This document shows, one piece after another, positions 12,640-21,369 of a stretch of DNA of 64,000 nt (position 1 is the first letter of the stretch; every line of letters starts with the position of its first letter). Where the stretch lies: contig NC_073695.1 of the NCBI RefSeq assembly GCF_029784165.1, forward strand, positions 279,038,079 to 279,102,078. Reading direction: 5' to 3'. The translations under genes were made by a program, and so were the position numbers. The notes under the pieces were generated by a model that worked only from the letters and a program-made list of their open reading frames with translations, did not search any database and had not been told where the DNA came from. Source of the stretch: Wyeomyia smithii (taxonomy: Eukaryota; Arthropoda; Insecta; Diptera; Culicidae).

Positions 12640-13905
12640 AGCCCCCAATGTGATCCAAAGCAGGATGCCTAGCAACTCCTATGCCTACCTCCACGTGGTA
12701 CCGACTGGGATACGAGCAACCAAAGGAAGATCGGTAAACCGGTGGGAGCTTGGTCGTATGCTGACAGGGAAAGAGGAGCTGTTCTCCTCGAAGAGCAGCT
12801 TGCCTCAGCGTCTGTTGCCCATGTTAGGGGCGGCTCAAACCGCGTCTGATCCGGAGCGGACAGCTAAATTACAAAATGCGATGTCTATCCAGTTACCCCC
12901 AAGACGGCAGCCCCGTCGCGAGAATAGGCATCACAGCCCTAGTAAGGTAGCATGCCGAAATTAAAATACTACGAACAATCAAAAATTGAAATAAACCAAA
13001 ACAATCGCAACGACCTAGGTGACGAAATAAGGACGACGATTGAAAGTTCGGTACATGAAACTGTAGGTCGCTGAACAACTGCTGGATCAGCTAGAACCAG
13101 CCTGCTCACGTAAAGACATCAAGATCATCATCGGGACATGAACGCTCAGATCGGTAGGGAAGACATATACAAGCCAGTAATCGGTTCGCACAGCCTGCAC
13201 ACCGTGATAAAGGACAACGACCAGCGATGCGTCAACTTCGCAGCTTCCCGAGGACTGGCAGTCCGAAGTACCTTCTTTCCCCGAAAGGACATCAATAAAA
13301 CCACCTGGAGATCACCTGACCAACGTACAACCAAATTGACCATGTTCTCATCGACGGCCGGTTCTTCTCAGACATTACAAACGTACGCACCAATCGCGGT
13401 GCGGATATTGGCTAGGACCACTACATAGTTGCGGTAACTTTGCACTCAAAACTGGTATACTACGCGCGACATCGGTGAATGAAAAAAACCGGACCTAGGC
13501 GATATACCTGGGCAGGTCAACGAGAGAGTACCAGGCCAATTATAAACGGGCACGGAACGACATGACCGCGATTTTCAGATGAAAGAAGCGCCAGCAAAAG
13601 AATCGTGAACATGAGGAGGTGGAGCAACTGTAACGTGACAGTCATACGCGGAAGTTCTATGAGAAGGTAAACCAGTCTCGCAAAGCTACGTGCCGCAAAC
13701 CGACATGTGCAACGACGCGGTCGGAACTTTCTCACGGGTGCCACTGAGGTGGTCGACAGCTGGAAGGATTACTTCGATGGACACCTGAATGGCGATACAG
13801 TAACAGAAGCGGAGCAGGAACTGACCTAGGAGCACCAACAGCAGATGACCGAGTTCCAACAATAACAAACAATATCGCAAAATTGCCTGGGGGGCTAATG
13901 CGGCC
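12640..13905 (+). mobile_element. RTE-clade non-LTR retrotransposon, decayed copy
   Basis: The 5' part (AGCAACTCCTATGCC, then CCTCCACGTGGTACCGACTGGGATACGAG in register) matches the leader of the RTE element at 39.2-42.7 kb read on its own strand. The N-terminal half of the endonuclease is deleted near 13075. It resumes with MNAQIGRE and GSHSLH (13138-13430), the GDxN region, then frames break. Past 13500 further fragments are recognisable in shifting frames, including FYEKVNQSRKA and VVDSWKDYFDGHLNGD from the endonuclease-RT linker. No reverse transcriptase core was found, so the copy is 3' truncated. It belongs to a different subfamily from the other RTE copy. Confidence 0.75.
13138..13428 (+). 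pseudogene. RTE endonuclease fragment
   Basis: About 95 codons aligning with the middle of the RTE endonuclease at 42.4-41.4 kb: ANAQVGRE, the VIGxHSLH stretch, FAAxRGLA and the FPRxxINKxTWRSP stretch all have counterparts. The expected DHVLID that follows TWRSPD is already frameshifted here (the reading near 13330 gives KLTMFSST, while another frame gives DHVLIDGRFF). It starts at the GD(M)N catalytic box. Everything N-terminal of it is missing. Confidence 0.7.
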
Positions 13906-14192
13906 TCGATCAACTAGAATAATTGAGAGAATTCGTTATCGATATTGCTTTCGGCACATTTTGCATGTTGTAGGATAAGTACAACGATATACCGTGCCCC
14001 AGTGCTGAGACGAGGAAATTTTCAGCTTGAAAAGATCCTCGACGTGATCGGGAATCGATTCCGGTATCACAAGCGTGTAGAAGAGCTAGCTCACCGAAAT
14101 CGCTATCGATAGAACCACGGGGACTGAGTACCAGCCCCCTGAAAAACAACGAAGCCCCAGGTAACGCCCGATTGCCGAATCTAGATAGGACT
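13906..14192. other. Unassigned segment left of the hAT element
   Basis: No similarity recognised. It may be 3' RTE sequence or another buried repeat. The last eight bases, GTTATGCG (14193-14200), are the left target duplication of the hAT element. Confidence 0.3.
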
Positions 14193-14428
14193 GTTATGCG
14201 CAGGGCCGGATTTACGATTGTGGGCCGGATTTACGATCGTTATAGTGGGGGCCCCGAAATAAAACAAAATCTTTTTTTATCGTACAAGTTAAAAATATTT
14301 ATTTGCTATTGAAAAGTTATCAAAAATTTGTTAATTTTTTTTCTTTCGTGTTGTTTTGCAGAAAACTTATTAATTAAATAATCAACATTTAACTCCTTCA
14401 GTATACTCGTACTCGAAACTTAATAATG

Positions 14429-14510
14429 CTAAGACTGCCTTTCATTCTCCACAGTCGTACGCAACCTATTTTTAATTAGTTTCATCTTCGATTTTTTTTT
14501 TCTTGACACC
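14429..14510 (-). pseudogene. hAT transposase C-terminal (dimerisation domain) remnant
   Basis: The minus strand reads SKMKLIKNRLRTTVENERQS before a stop. This resembles the hAT C-terminal motif with the pattern S-x-L/M-K-x-I-K-x-x-L-R-S/T-T-x-x-x-E-R, which lies at the end of the transposase and mediates dimerisation. Its position beside the left terminus in minus orientation fits a transposase whose 3' end faces 14201. The preceding AERxF part is not recognisable. Confidence 0.6.
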
Positions 14511-14840
14511 TGAAAAAAAAACCTAATTTGAAAAAATTGCGATCCACAGGCAAAAATTTGCACACAATTTGAGAAAGACTGCGCAAATATAAGACGACTC
14601 TGACAATAATCTACAGAAACTAGGAAAAAACTACACACATCTGCAGCAGGTCAATAAAATCTGCACACGAACTCAGAAAATCTGCATTTTGCAAAGCACA
14701 TCTGGTGTTCCTGATTCGGATAAGTTAGCAAAAGCAATGCATTAAAAAATTGTGGGTTTTCTTTCTCTGCTTTATCTCCCATGCGCGCTGGTTCGATTCA
14801 AATGGTGTGTTAATGTGTGTCATTCCAAGAGAATACAAGG

Positions 14841-15841
14841 CAGGGATGCCACATATACAGATTTTTCTGTATTTTACAGATTTTTGAACTAAAAAAGCAA
14901 TACAGAATCTGTATTACAGAATGTTGTCAAAAATACAGATTTTACAGAATCTTTTGCTATTCGAAATGAAATCAATTTTTTGGAAGGTTAAATTCAATTC
15001 AACGACTTTCAAACTTTTGTGAAAAAACCTGATGCTGTTTATGTTAGTATCGTTGCAGAAGAAGAGGGATGAGGCTTGGACGAAGGCGGAAAATAACGTT
15101 TCGAAATATTTGACGGAATTTCTATTTAAAATTTGTGAAACAAATTGCAAAGCTGTTCGATTTTATCGATTCTGTTGTAAAAACGGTAGCTTTATTCAAT
15201 TCTAAACATTCGTGAAATTGGAAAATTTAAATGATTTGATTTCCAAAATTTGTAACAGTAACTGATCGACAAGACATGAATAACGAGTTTTACTCGCTAA
15301 GAACAAACTTTTTGACCGGAAGATTCGATGAAACAGATGACTTAACTTGGTCTGAGTAGTTGGACGCCACAATGTCAATGGTAAATTCATGTTTCCGTTT
15401 TTCAATAATTCCACATTCTTCGGCTTTTGTAGAACGCATATTTTCAATATATAATTGCAGCAAGTCTAAAGCCAGAAATCTCATGGCCCCTAAGCTTATG
15501 AGCTCAATTTTAAAAGCTTAAAGCTACGTTGCTAACCAAGCAGGAGCTACTAGAATTAAATTAACAAAAACATGCATGAACATCACGTAAAGATAAATAA
15601 GCAATATCGTGTTCAGCTACTACATTTGATTAACTCGCCTAATTATAAGTTTGGAACCAATAAAAAATTAGGCCAAAGCAAAAAATGGTGATTTGTTTCA
15701 ATATATTCTTTAAGGAAGAAGATTTTCATGCAACATTTTTAGTTTGCTGGATACAGATTTTTTATATAGATTTTTTAGCCCGTGAAACAGATAATACAGA
15801 CATTTTCGAGCAAAAATACAGAAATAAATGTGGCAACCCTG
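14841..15841. mobile_element. Second, nested hAT-like element (1.0 kb, non-autonomous)
   Basis: The left end CAGGGATGCCACATATACAG and the reverse complement of the right end, CAGGGTTGCCACATTTATTT, form terminal inverted repeats. Both ends are rich in CTGTATTTTAC-like subterminal motifs. The flanks are ATACAAGG (14833-14840) and AACCAAGG (15842-15849), an 8-bp duplication with two mismatches. The interior has short minus-strand open frames (14914-15150, 15202-15484) without recognisable domains. It sits inside the outer hAT element, so it arrived later or was carried by it. Confidence 0.8.
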
Positions 15842-16099
15842 AACCAAGGTGAGCTCTTATGGATGTAGTTGTGATATTGGCGCTAGCGAAAAAATAACAC
15901 TGAAAGAAAGTGTCAGATTGAAATGGTCTGATCAAATTTTCTTACTGTAAATCGAACTTTTGATTAAATCTCATTTTTTAAAGAGAAAAAATATTTTTAT
16001 CAATTTGTGGGGGCCCCAAAAATGTGGGGGCCCAAAAAATGTGGGGGCCCGGGGCCCGGGCCCCCTGGGCCCTCCCATAAATCCGGCTCTGGTTATGCG

Positions 16100-16300
16100 A
16101 ATAGCGACAGAATAGTTCGCATAATGAAACAACGTTTTTCTGAATTTGGAAGGATACGTGTACAATTTTCCAATCGATTGCGGCAAAAATGACGCAAATC
16201 AGTTCAAAACAAACCTACTTATAAGCATTTGAAAAAGAACAAACTTCGTCCCCTTCCGTTAATAAATTTTCGGTTTACTCACATATGTGTTAGGCTAAGG
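16100..16300 (-). repeat. Dispersed CCAAT/TATA repeat, copy 3
   Basis: On the minus strand, GCCGCAATCGATTGGAAAAT (16165-16184) preceded by GATTTGCGTCATTTTT and a TTCAAATGCTTATAAGTAGG segment matches copy 4 in order. The hAT element at 14201-16091 lies immediately beside it, and its target octamer continues this repeat. Confidence 0.5.
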
Positions 16301-16479
16301 AACAACGCTGTTCTACGTCAAAAAATTGAACTGTTTTTTTCGTAAATTTAAGCTCAGTGCTAAGTTATTAGTTCCCTTCAGTTTATTTTCGGACAGTGTT
16401 GACGTAGAATACGTCTTACGGCAACAATTAGAGGGACCCAAGTTCAAAACAGGGATCCAATTTCAAAACCGAAAACATC

Positions 16480-16800
16480 GAGAGCGTCACAAAAATTGTC
16501 CAATTTCAAATGTTTTAAACCCAGTCAGTTTCCAACCGATTTCTGTCATTTTTGCTGCAATCGATTGGAAAATCATTTAAGCACCCGTCCAAATGTCCAA
16601 ATAAAATTGTAATCTGATTGTTCAAACTATTGTAATATTGAAAATTGTTGAACATTGTCGAAACGCAAATGTAGACTTTTGATTGGTCGCTTGCTGCCTT
16701 TCCCTAAAAAGGACGACAGAATGGAGTACCTAGTTAGCCGGGAATGCACTCTTCGGGCTCTATAAGAGACTGTTTCTCCTCGAGCAAATCAGTTTACTAG
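16480..16800 (+). repeat. Dispersed CCAAT/TATA repeat, copy 4 (best preserved)
   Basis: Starts GAGAGCGTCACAAAAATTGTC, followed by TTCAAATGTTTTAAACCCAG, GCAATCGATTGGAAAATC, AAACTATTGTAATATTG, and a CCAAT box (GATTGGTCG, 16680-16688). The inverted copy at 43.1-43.27 kb matches the first half almost in register, including CGAGAGCGTCAC. The promoter-like downstream end is described separately. Confidence 0.65.
16675..16800 (+). promoter_or_regulatory. Putative Pol II core promoter inside a dispersed repeat (CCAAT, TATA, Inr)
   Basis: An ATTGG box at 16682 is followed 79 bp later by TATAAG at 16761 and, 28-30 bp further on, by TCAGTT at 16789. TCAGT is the arthropod initiator, and about 30 bp is the normal TATA-to-start spacing. 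A related arrangement occurs in copy 1 (7.04-7.12 kb, minus) and copy 5 (19.35-19.42 kb). Downstream there is a CAGCAG-rich leader-like stretch but no convincing ORF. Promoter activity is inference. Confidence 0.45.
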
Positions 16801-17040
16801 CAGCAGGCAGCAGCAACGGACATCAACACCGATGGCAGTAGGCGAAGTGGATCAGCAGCGGGCAACAGCGGCGGTGGTAGTGGTTAGCTGCAGTTCCTAC
16901 CTCTTCCAGTTCGGCTTCTTTTCGATCTGAGTTGGACCCCACCAGCGGTAATCCGGTTCAGATATCGTTGGGCAAATACAACCCGAAACTGAAAGAGACT
17001 CACACCGCCAGGTGGTTTGAGAAGCCACCATCATCCAGCG

Positions 17041-17216
17041 TATGTATATATAGGGTGTGTGCACATAACGTGTGTGAATATCTGTAGCGTGTCCCTAATA
17101 TATAAGGTGTGTGGCTAGCGTGTGTGGTTTACTATATAGCGTGTGCATGTCTAGCGTGTCTGTGCATGTTTATAGCATGTGTGGCTTGCTATATAGCGTG
17201 TGTGGCTAGCAGTATA
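17041..17216. repeat. Minisatellite of TATAGCGTGTGTG-type units
   Basis: Degenerate repetition of TATATAGCGTGTGTGGCTAGC-like units of about 20 bp (for example 17134, 17190 and 17206), beginning with a TATATATAGGGTGTGTG stretch. No coding signal. Confidence 0.7.
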
Positions 17217-17940
17217 GCGATTGAAATTTTCATATATGATTGCTAATAAATCACCTCATGTAGAATTTAATTGACACTATAAATCATTCAAAACTAAATA
17301 AAAAACTTGCCATGTTGAAAAGAAATTATTCAGTTGTCAATGAATGGCATTGGCAAACACAATTAACTTTAAAGTTTACCTGAAAAATTTCTGAGCTAGT
17401 GAGCCTGAATCACATAATTTTTCGTGCAAGTCTTACTAATTGCAGCAATCAGTTGTAAAATTATCTACGCTAACGTAAAATGCATAAAATTGTTATTTGA
17501 ACTGTTATATCATAGATGGAGAAGGCACTATTTGCCCTTGTCTACAGCCTCTTCGTAGCCACTGCCTAAATTAAGATATCTTAGTGCAACTTGATACAAA
17601 AGACAGCCTTTAAACAATTCAATTTTATTCTTGTTTTGGATACGGCAGCAAGTGAAACCGCGTTGCCGGCTACAGAGGTAAACGTCATCAGGAGCAAAGA
17701 GACTATTAAATTAATTAACCCCAATTGAGGGTATTCCCAAACCCATTCAAAGAAATACATTGATATAAGACAGGCTGTCGTATTCTACGTTACCTCTGCG
17801 GTCGTGTCTTAGAAACAACCTCTTCAACTATTTCTTTATAACAAAGCGCAACAATATATTGCTTTGGCTAGCTACGTTTGTTCGAGTAATAAACGCGTTC
17901 TTTATTCCATTCGTGCCGCGAGTGATTTATTGCCTTGAAT
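17217..17940. other. Unassigned AT-rich DNA
   Basis: No gene seen. 17410-17515 resembles the dispersed repeat weakly (GCAGCAATCAGTTGTAAAATT). 17780-17803 holds the inverted form of the ACACGACCGCA motif seen at 5951 and 60810. Confidence 0.3.
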
Positions 17941-17953
17941 ATCACTACCGGAC

Positions 17954-18170
17954 CCCCAGCTCCTCAGCTGGTCTCGAGGTACGATGCTGGCCTAACAAGC
18001 CAGTCGTCGTAGGTTCGAGTCTTGACTCGGGAGAGACTGTTGATGTCAGTAGGATCGTAGCGCTAGCCCCGCAATTGTCCTGTACACTTAACGGTTGGCT
18101 GCGAAGTTTGTGTATAGTAAACAGAAGGTCAAGTTCCGAATCGGAATGTAGCACCAAAGCTTTACTATTT
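17954..18170 (+). mobile_element. tRNA-derived SINE with exact 13-bp target duplication
   Basis: Flanked by ATCACTACCGGAC on both sides (17941-17953 and 18171-18183). The 5' half resembles a tRNA: an A-box-like segment near 17966-17985, an anticodon arm TGGC-CTAACAA-GCCA whose loop would place anticodon AAC (valine), and a B box GGTTCGAGTC at 18012-18021. The 3' half is a tRNA-unrelated body ending AGCTTTACTATTT. It would be transcribed by Pol III and mobilised by a LINE in trans. The clean duplication suggests a comparatively recent insertion. Confidence 0.9.
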
Positions 18171-18183
18171 ATCACTACCGGAC

Positions 18184-18753
18184 ACTTAGTTGAAACCTAT
18201 AAGACTTTCGTGGACACATTGTGAATCTGCATAAACAGATACAATAATAACAAAATTGACATGATCCTCCCCCGTTTGCAGGGAGAAAGTCGCATTCGTA
18301 TGAGCGTTTCACCTGGGAATAATGATAAACTTCGGGAAAAATAAAAGTTTCAGAAAAAAAGTGTATTGTATTGTAATCGTATTGTAATCGTGTAATTGTA
18401 ATTGTATTCTAGATTTCAACCGACACTCTGAATCAGTCGCTTAGCCATGATTTAATTCTTGGTAAGGTTTTAAGGAAAAATTTGAATTTTCAGAATATTG
18501 AAGAATATTGAAGAATAATAGAAAACAAGATGAAACACGAAGTGTTATCTTGAAACCATTAACGATACCGCTTACCGTGCAACGCACGTGTTTTTAAAAC
18601 TGTTACGTTGTTTAATCAATGATTTTTTTTTTCTTCACATATAATTTATTTGACATGGCAATTGATCTATTTGAGAAAAATATTCACAAAATACATAGAT
18701 TGAATCGAATATCATAACATTAGGTAAATTAACCTATATCGGACCCTTTTTTT
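18184..18753. other. AT-rich spacer, no gene
   Basis: Nothing recognisable except short TGTAATCG repeats at 18363-18400. Confidence 0.3.
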
Positions 18754-19089
18754 AAGTGGACCACCCGCCAGATTAAATTATTTTATGCGAAAATTAGAGG
18801 GATTTTCAGGTAACTTCCATCGGGAATAATTTTATCCAGCCAATCTGCATCATAAACGAGAAAAAAAATTATTCATATTAAGAAAAATTGAGTTAATCTG
18901 ACGTGTGGCCCACTACAGGTTAATGAGGCAAAAAGGACCACTAGAGGTTGATTTACCCCAAATCGGAATTTATAAATGTATCTCGTGTAACTGATACAGA
19001 CTGGTTGGATAAGATGTTTCCCGATGGAAATTTTCTGAAAATCCACCGAGTTTTCACATCAATTAAAAAATTCTGACAAGTGGCCCACT
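18754..19089. repeat. Foldback (inverted-repeat) element, about 100-bp arms
   Basis: The left arm 18754-18855 (AAGTGGACCACCC, GATTTTCAGGTAACTTCCAT, CGGGA, TTTATCCAGCCAATCTG) is complementary in the same order to the right arm 18991-19089. The spacer is about 135 bp and contains one more GTGGCCCACTAC motif. It is a MITE-like structure of unknown family, with no target duplication identified. Confidence 0.7.
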
Positions 19090-19224
19090 TTACAATTGGT
19101 TAGTCTACTGTAGTTCATAAGCCAATCGTCCGGATCTGGTGTTGTCATTGATTTTTTTTTTGTTTTGAAATATGGACTTACTGAAAGCCAGAAAGTTTTC
19201 GAGCTGACCGACTCTCCCAGAAAG

Positions 19225-19500
19225 TTGACTTTTCAAGACGGTTAATTTTTCAACGGATTTGCTCCGTTCTTACACCAATCGATTAGAAAAACATCTATGC
19301 ATCCACCCAAATTGTCAAGCCTTTTTGAAACCCAGAATTCGACCTCTGATTGATCACTTAATGCTTGCTTTCCTTAACACGGTTAACAGATGATAAAACC
19401 CAGTTAACTGGGCTATATAGGATCCTGCTTCTGTTCAAACCAATCATTTTCTAAGTGGATGGCGGGAAGGACGGTCTCTGCTTAGTAGCAGCTAGTTGCA
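19225..19500 (+). repeat. Dispersed CCAAT/TATA repeat, copy 5
   Basis: Contains ACGGATTTGCTCCGTTCTTACACCAATCGATTAGAAAA in register with copy 1 (coordinates 19253-19290), then CCTCTGATTGATCAC (19343-19357, degenerate CCAAT), GCTTGCTTTCC, and TATATAG at 19414. Confidence 0.55.
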
Positions 19501-19585
19501 ATAGCAATAATGTGTAAACAGCTTTCCAATGTGTATCAAAATGCCTTATTCATACTATCGGAGTAGCACAGAGATGCGAGCAGTA

Positions 19586-20669
19586 CCGTGCTGGATCGAA
19601 ACCCCTACCCCCCTATCGAAATCCGCACACCTGGATGTTTTTCTTCAGTTTTATGTATTATATAAATGAAAACTCATATGATAGTTACATGTACATATCC
19701 GTTGAGCTGTTGGCATTCTGTTAAATAAAACTATGCGCCAGTAGGCCATGAAATAAAAATATTAAAAATAAAAAATCAATCGTGTCTCGGCTTCAGTTGC
19801 CATTTCGTTGTATCGTTAGAGAATTTACTAAGAAAACGTTCTTCAGATAAAAACGATTTCCAAGTGGGATATAAGTGTTTTAATCTGTGAATCTTTTTGA
19901 AATTGATAAAAAAGGTAAGTCATTTTCGAGCTGTACATTGTCTGGTAAATAGTGTTAATTGTATTTATTCAACAAAAACTGTGCCGCACGGATTTTGATT
20001 CTTGTTATTTGCTTGAATCGAAATCCGTACAGCTTGTGTATCATGCATATATTGTTGAACTTTCTTCTTGTTTTCAGCATATGATTGGAAGAAAACAAAT
20101 ATAAATATATGGCAAACAATTTCGAACTAGCTGTGACTGAGTTGCACAAAGGAAAGTCGTACCGGGAAGCTTTGAGAGGTTCCGGCGTTCCGGTTACTAC
20201 GAAACGCTACGAAAATTGCACTATTTCAGCTGATATGAAAAATTCGTATACCGTGTGAAACATTAGGAACCAATTGATCCTGAAAATATATTTATTCGTT
20301 AATTTAAAGATAAATTATAAATAAAATATGTTCATTTTTGTACTTCTATAACGATACAGATTTAGATTTATTGTTGTATGGACTTTGATCCAGTCTATAT
20401 CGCGTGTGTGCGGATTTCGATTCAAAAGTGTACGGGTTTTGATTCAGACAAAAAACTGTGTACGGATTTAGATTCAAAACATGTTCTATTTAACCAGGAT
20501 TTTTTCAAGTTTCGTAGTGATTTTAATCATTTTGCTTGAAAATAGTGATAAAACATAAGTAGACCTATAAGTAAACATGTCAGTTTAAAGCAATATGTGA
20601 TTTCTTGATTTTATATTGACCGTCGAAGATTATCATGTGCTTAGGTGTACGGACTTCGATCCAGCAAGG
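19586..20669 (+). mobile_element. Pogo-like (Tc1/mariner superfamily) DNA transposon with TA duplication
   Basis: The terminal inverted repeats CCGTGCTGGATCGAA (left) and CCTTGCTGGATCGAA (reverse complement of right) differ at one of 15 positions and are flanked by TA at 19584-19585 and 20670-20671. The motif GTACGGATTTCGATTC and its complement occurs about eight times between 19600 and 20665, mostly in subterminal DNA, a layout expected of transposase binding sites. A short transposase N-terminus remains inside (20109-20258). At 1084 bp the element is far too short for a full pogo transposase and must be non-autonomous. Confidence 0.8.
20109..20258 (+). pseudogene. Truncated pogo-type HTH (Psq/CENP-B-like) N-terminus
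   Basis: A 49-codon ORF from ATG to TGA: MANNFELAVTELHKGKSYRE, then ALRGSGVPVTT and a diverged tail. The spacing V/I-x-G-x-S-x-R-E-A-x-x-x-x-x-V-P resembles the first helix-turn-helix of pogo and Tigger transposases, which binds terminal DNA. The rest of the transposase, including the DDD core, is absent. Its position inside an element with TA-flanked inverted repeats supports the assignment. Confidence 0.6.
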
Positions 20670-20671
20670 TA

Positions 20672-21275
20672 TCATCAGTATTTTAAATTGAACAAAAGAG
20701 TCCTTTTCAGGACAACACAATTAATTGATTGAAGGTTTTATATGTTCTAGTTTTGCGCTAAAATTAAAAGTGGAATGTTATTTTAATCAGCATTGCCATC
20801 TGTGAAAAATTGGTTTGCACCACTTTCTGTTTGTTCCATTCTTATCAGTGAAATACTTATCTATGCAAATTAAAATTCAGTAACCCTTATATTATGATCA
20901 CAGTTTGTTAGCTATAAAATTCTTTCAGTTCAAAGCCGGTTTATTTGTGTATCTTTTTTTTTTTTTTTTTTTTTTTTGAATAACTGAAGGATGCACAGTG
21001 TTTTTTTCACAGATTTCGTGCTCTAATTAATAGCGTCCTCAAGTTTGATTTTAGTGATTTACTTTGTTTGGAATGTTTTTTATGTATTTTATTGCGCTTC
21101 TTTCAGAATGGACGATTTAGTGATTAATTCACCTAGAAGTGATACGGAGTGATATTGATTTTTTCAGAACAGTGAGATAGATAGCCAGTGTCTTTGAGAA
21201 AAATCTTTGAGTGGAAAATATTTTTGCTAGCAACTTTGTTGAAAATGTCAAACTTCTATCTCTTGTGTTAAAAAA
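20672..21275. other. AT-rich spacer with long T-run, no gene
   Basis: The only notable sequence is a run of about 20 T residues at 20957-20977. No coding or repeat signal recognised. Confidence 0.3.
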
Positions 21276-21369
21276 GATATTTATTTATTTATTTATTTGT
21301 ACAATTACATTCACCTGACAAAGATAAGTCTTAATGAATAATAAAAAAAAAAAAAAAACAGCAAAAACT

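Larger units (their letters stand above)
14201..16091 (-). mobile_element. hAT-superfamily DNA transposon with exact 8-bp target duplication
   Basis: The left end CAGGGCCGGATTTACGATTG and the reverse complement of the right end, CAGAGCCGGATTTATGGGAG, form terminal inverted repeats starting with the CAG typical of hAT. The flanking octamer GTTATGCG is present at both sides (14193-14200 and 16092-16099). An 8-bp duplication is diagnostic of hAT. Remnants of a minus-strand transposase C-terminus survive (see separate entry). Most of the coding region is gone, and a second hAT element is nested at 14841-15841. The right end is a run of GGGGGCCC-type palindromes (16008-16075). The element is non-autonomous. 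Confidence 0.9.

Noticed and set aside
16800..17040. Histone-like coding sequence downstream of the TATA box (CTGCAGTTCC resembling the LQFP region of H2A)
   Set aside because: Only a 10-base resemblance, with stops in all frames around it.
17041..17216. CRISPR-like array of short repeats
   Set aside because: Units are contiguous and degenerate without spacers; an ordinary minisatellite in a eukaryotic genome.
17954..18030. Functional tRNA-Val gene
   Set aside because: Flanked by target duplications and fused to a non-tRNA body; it is a SINE head.
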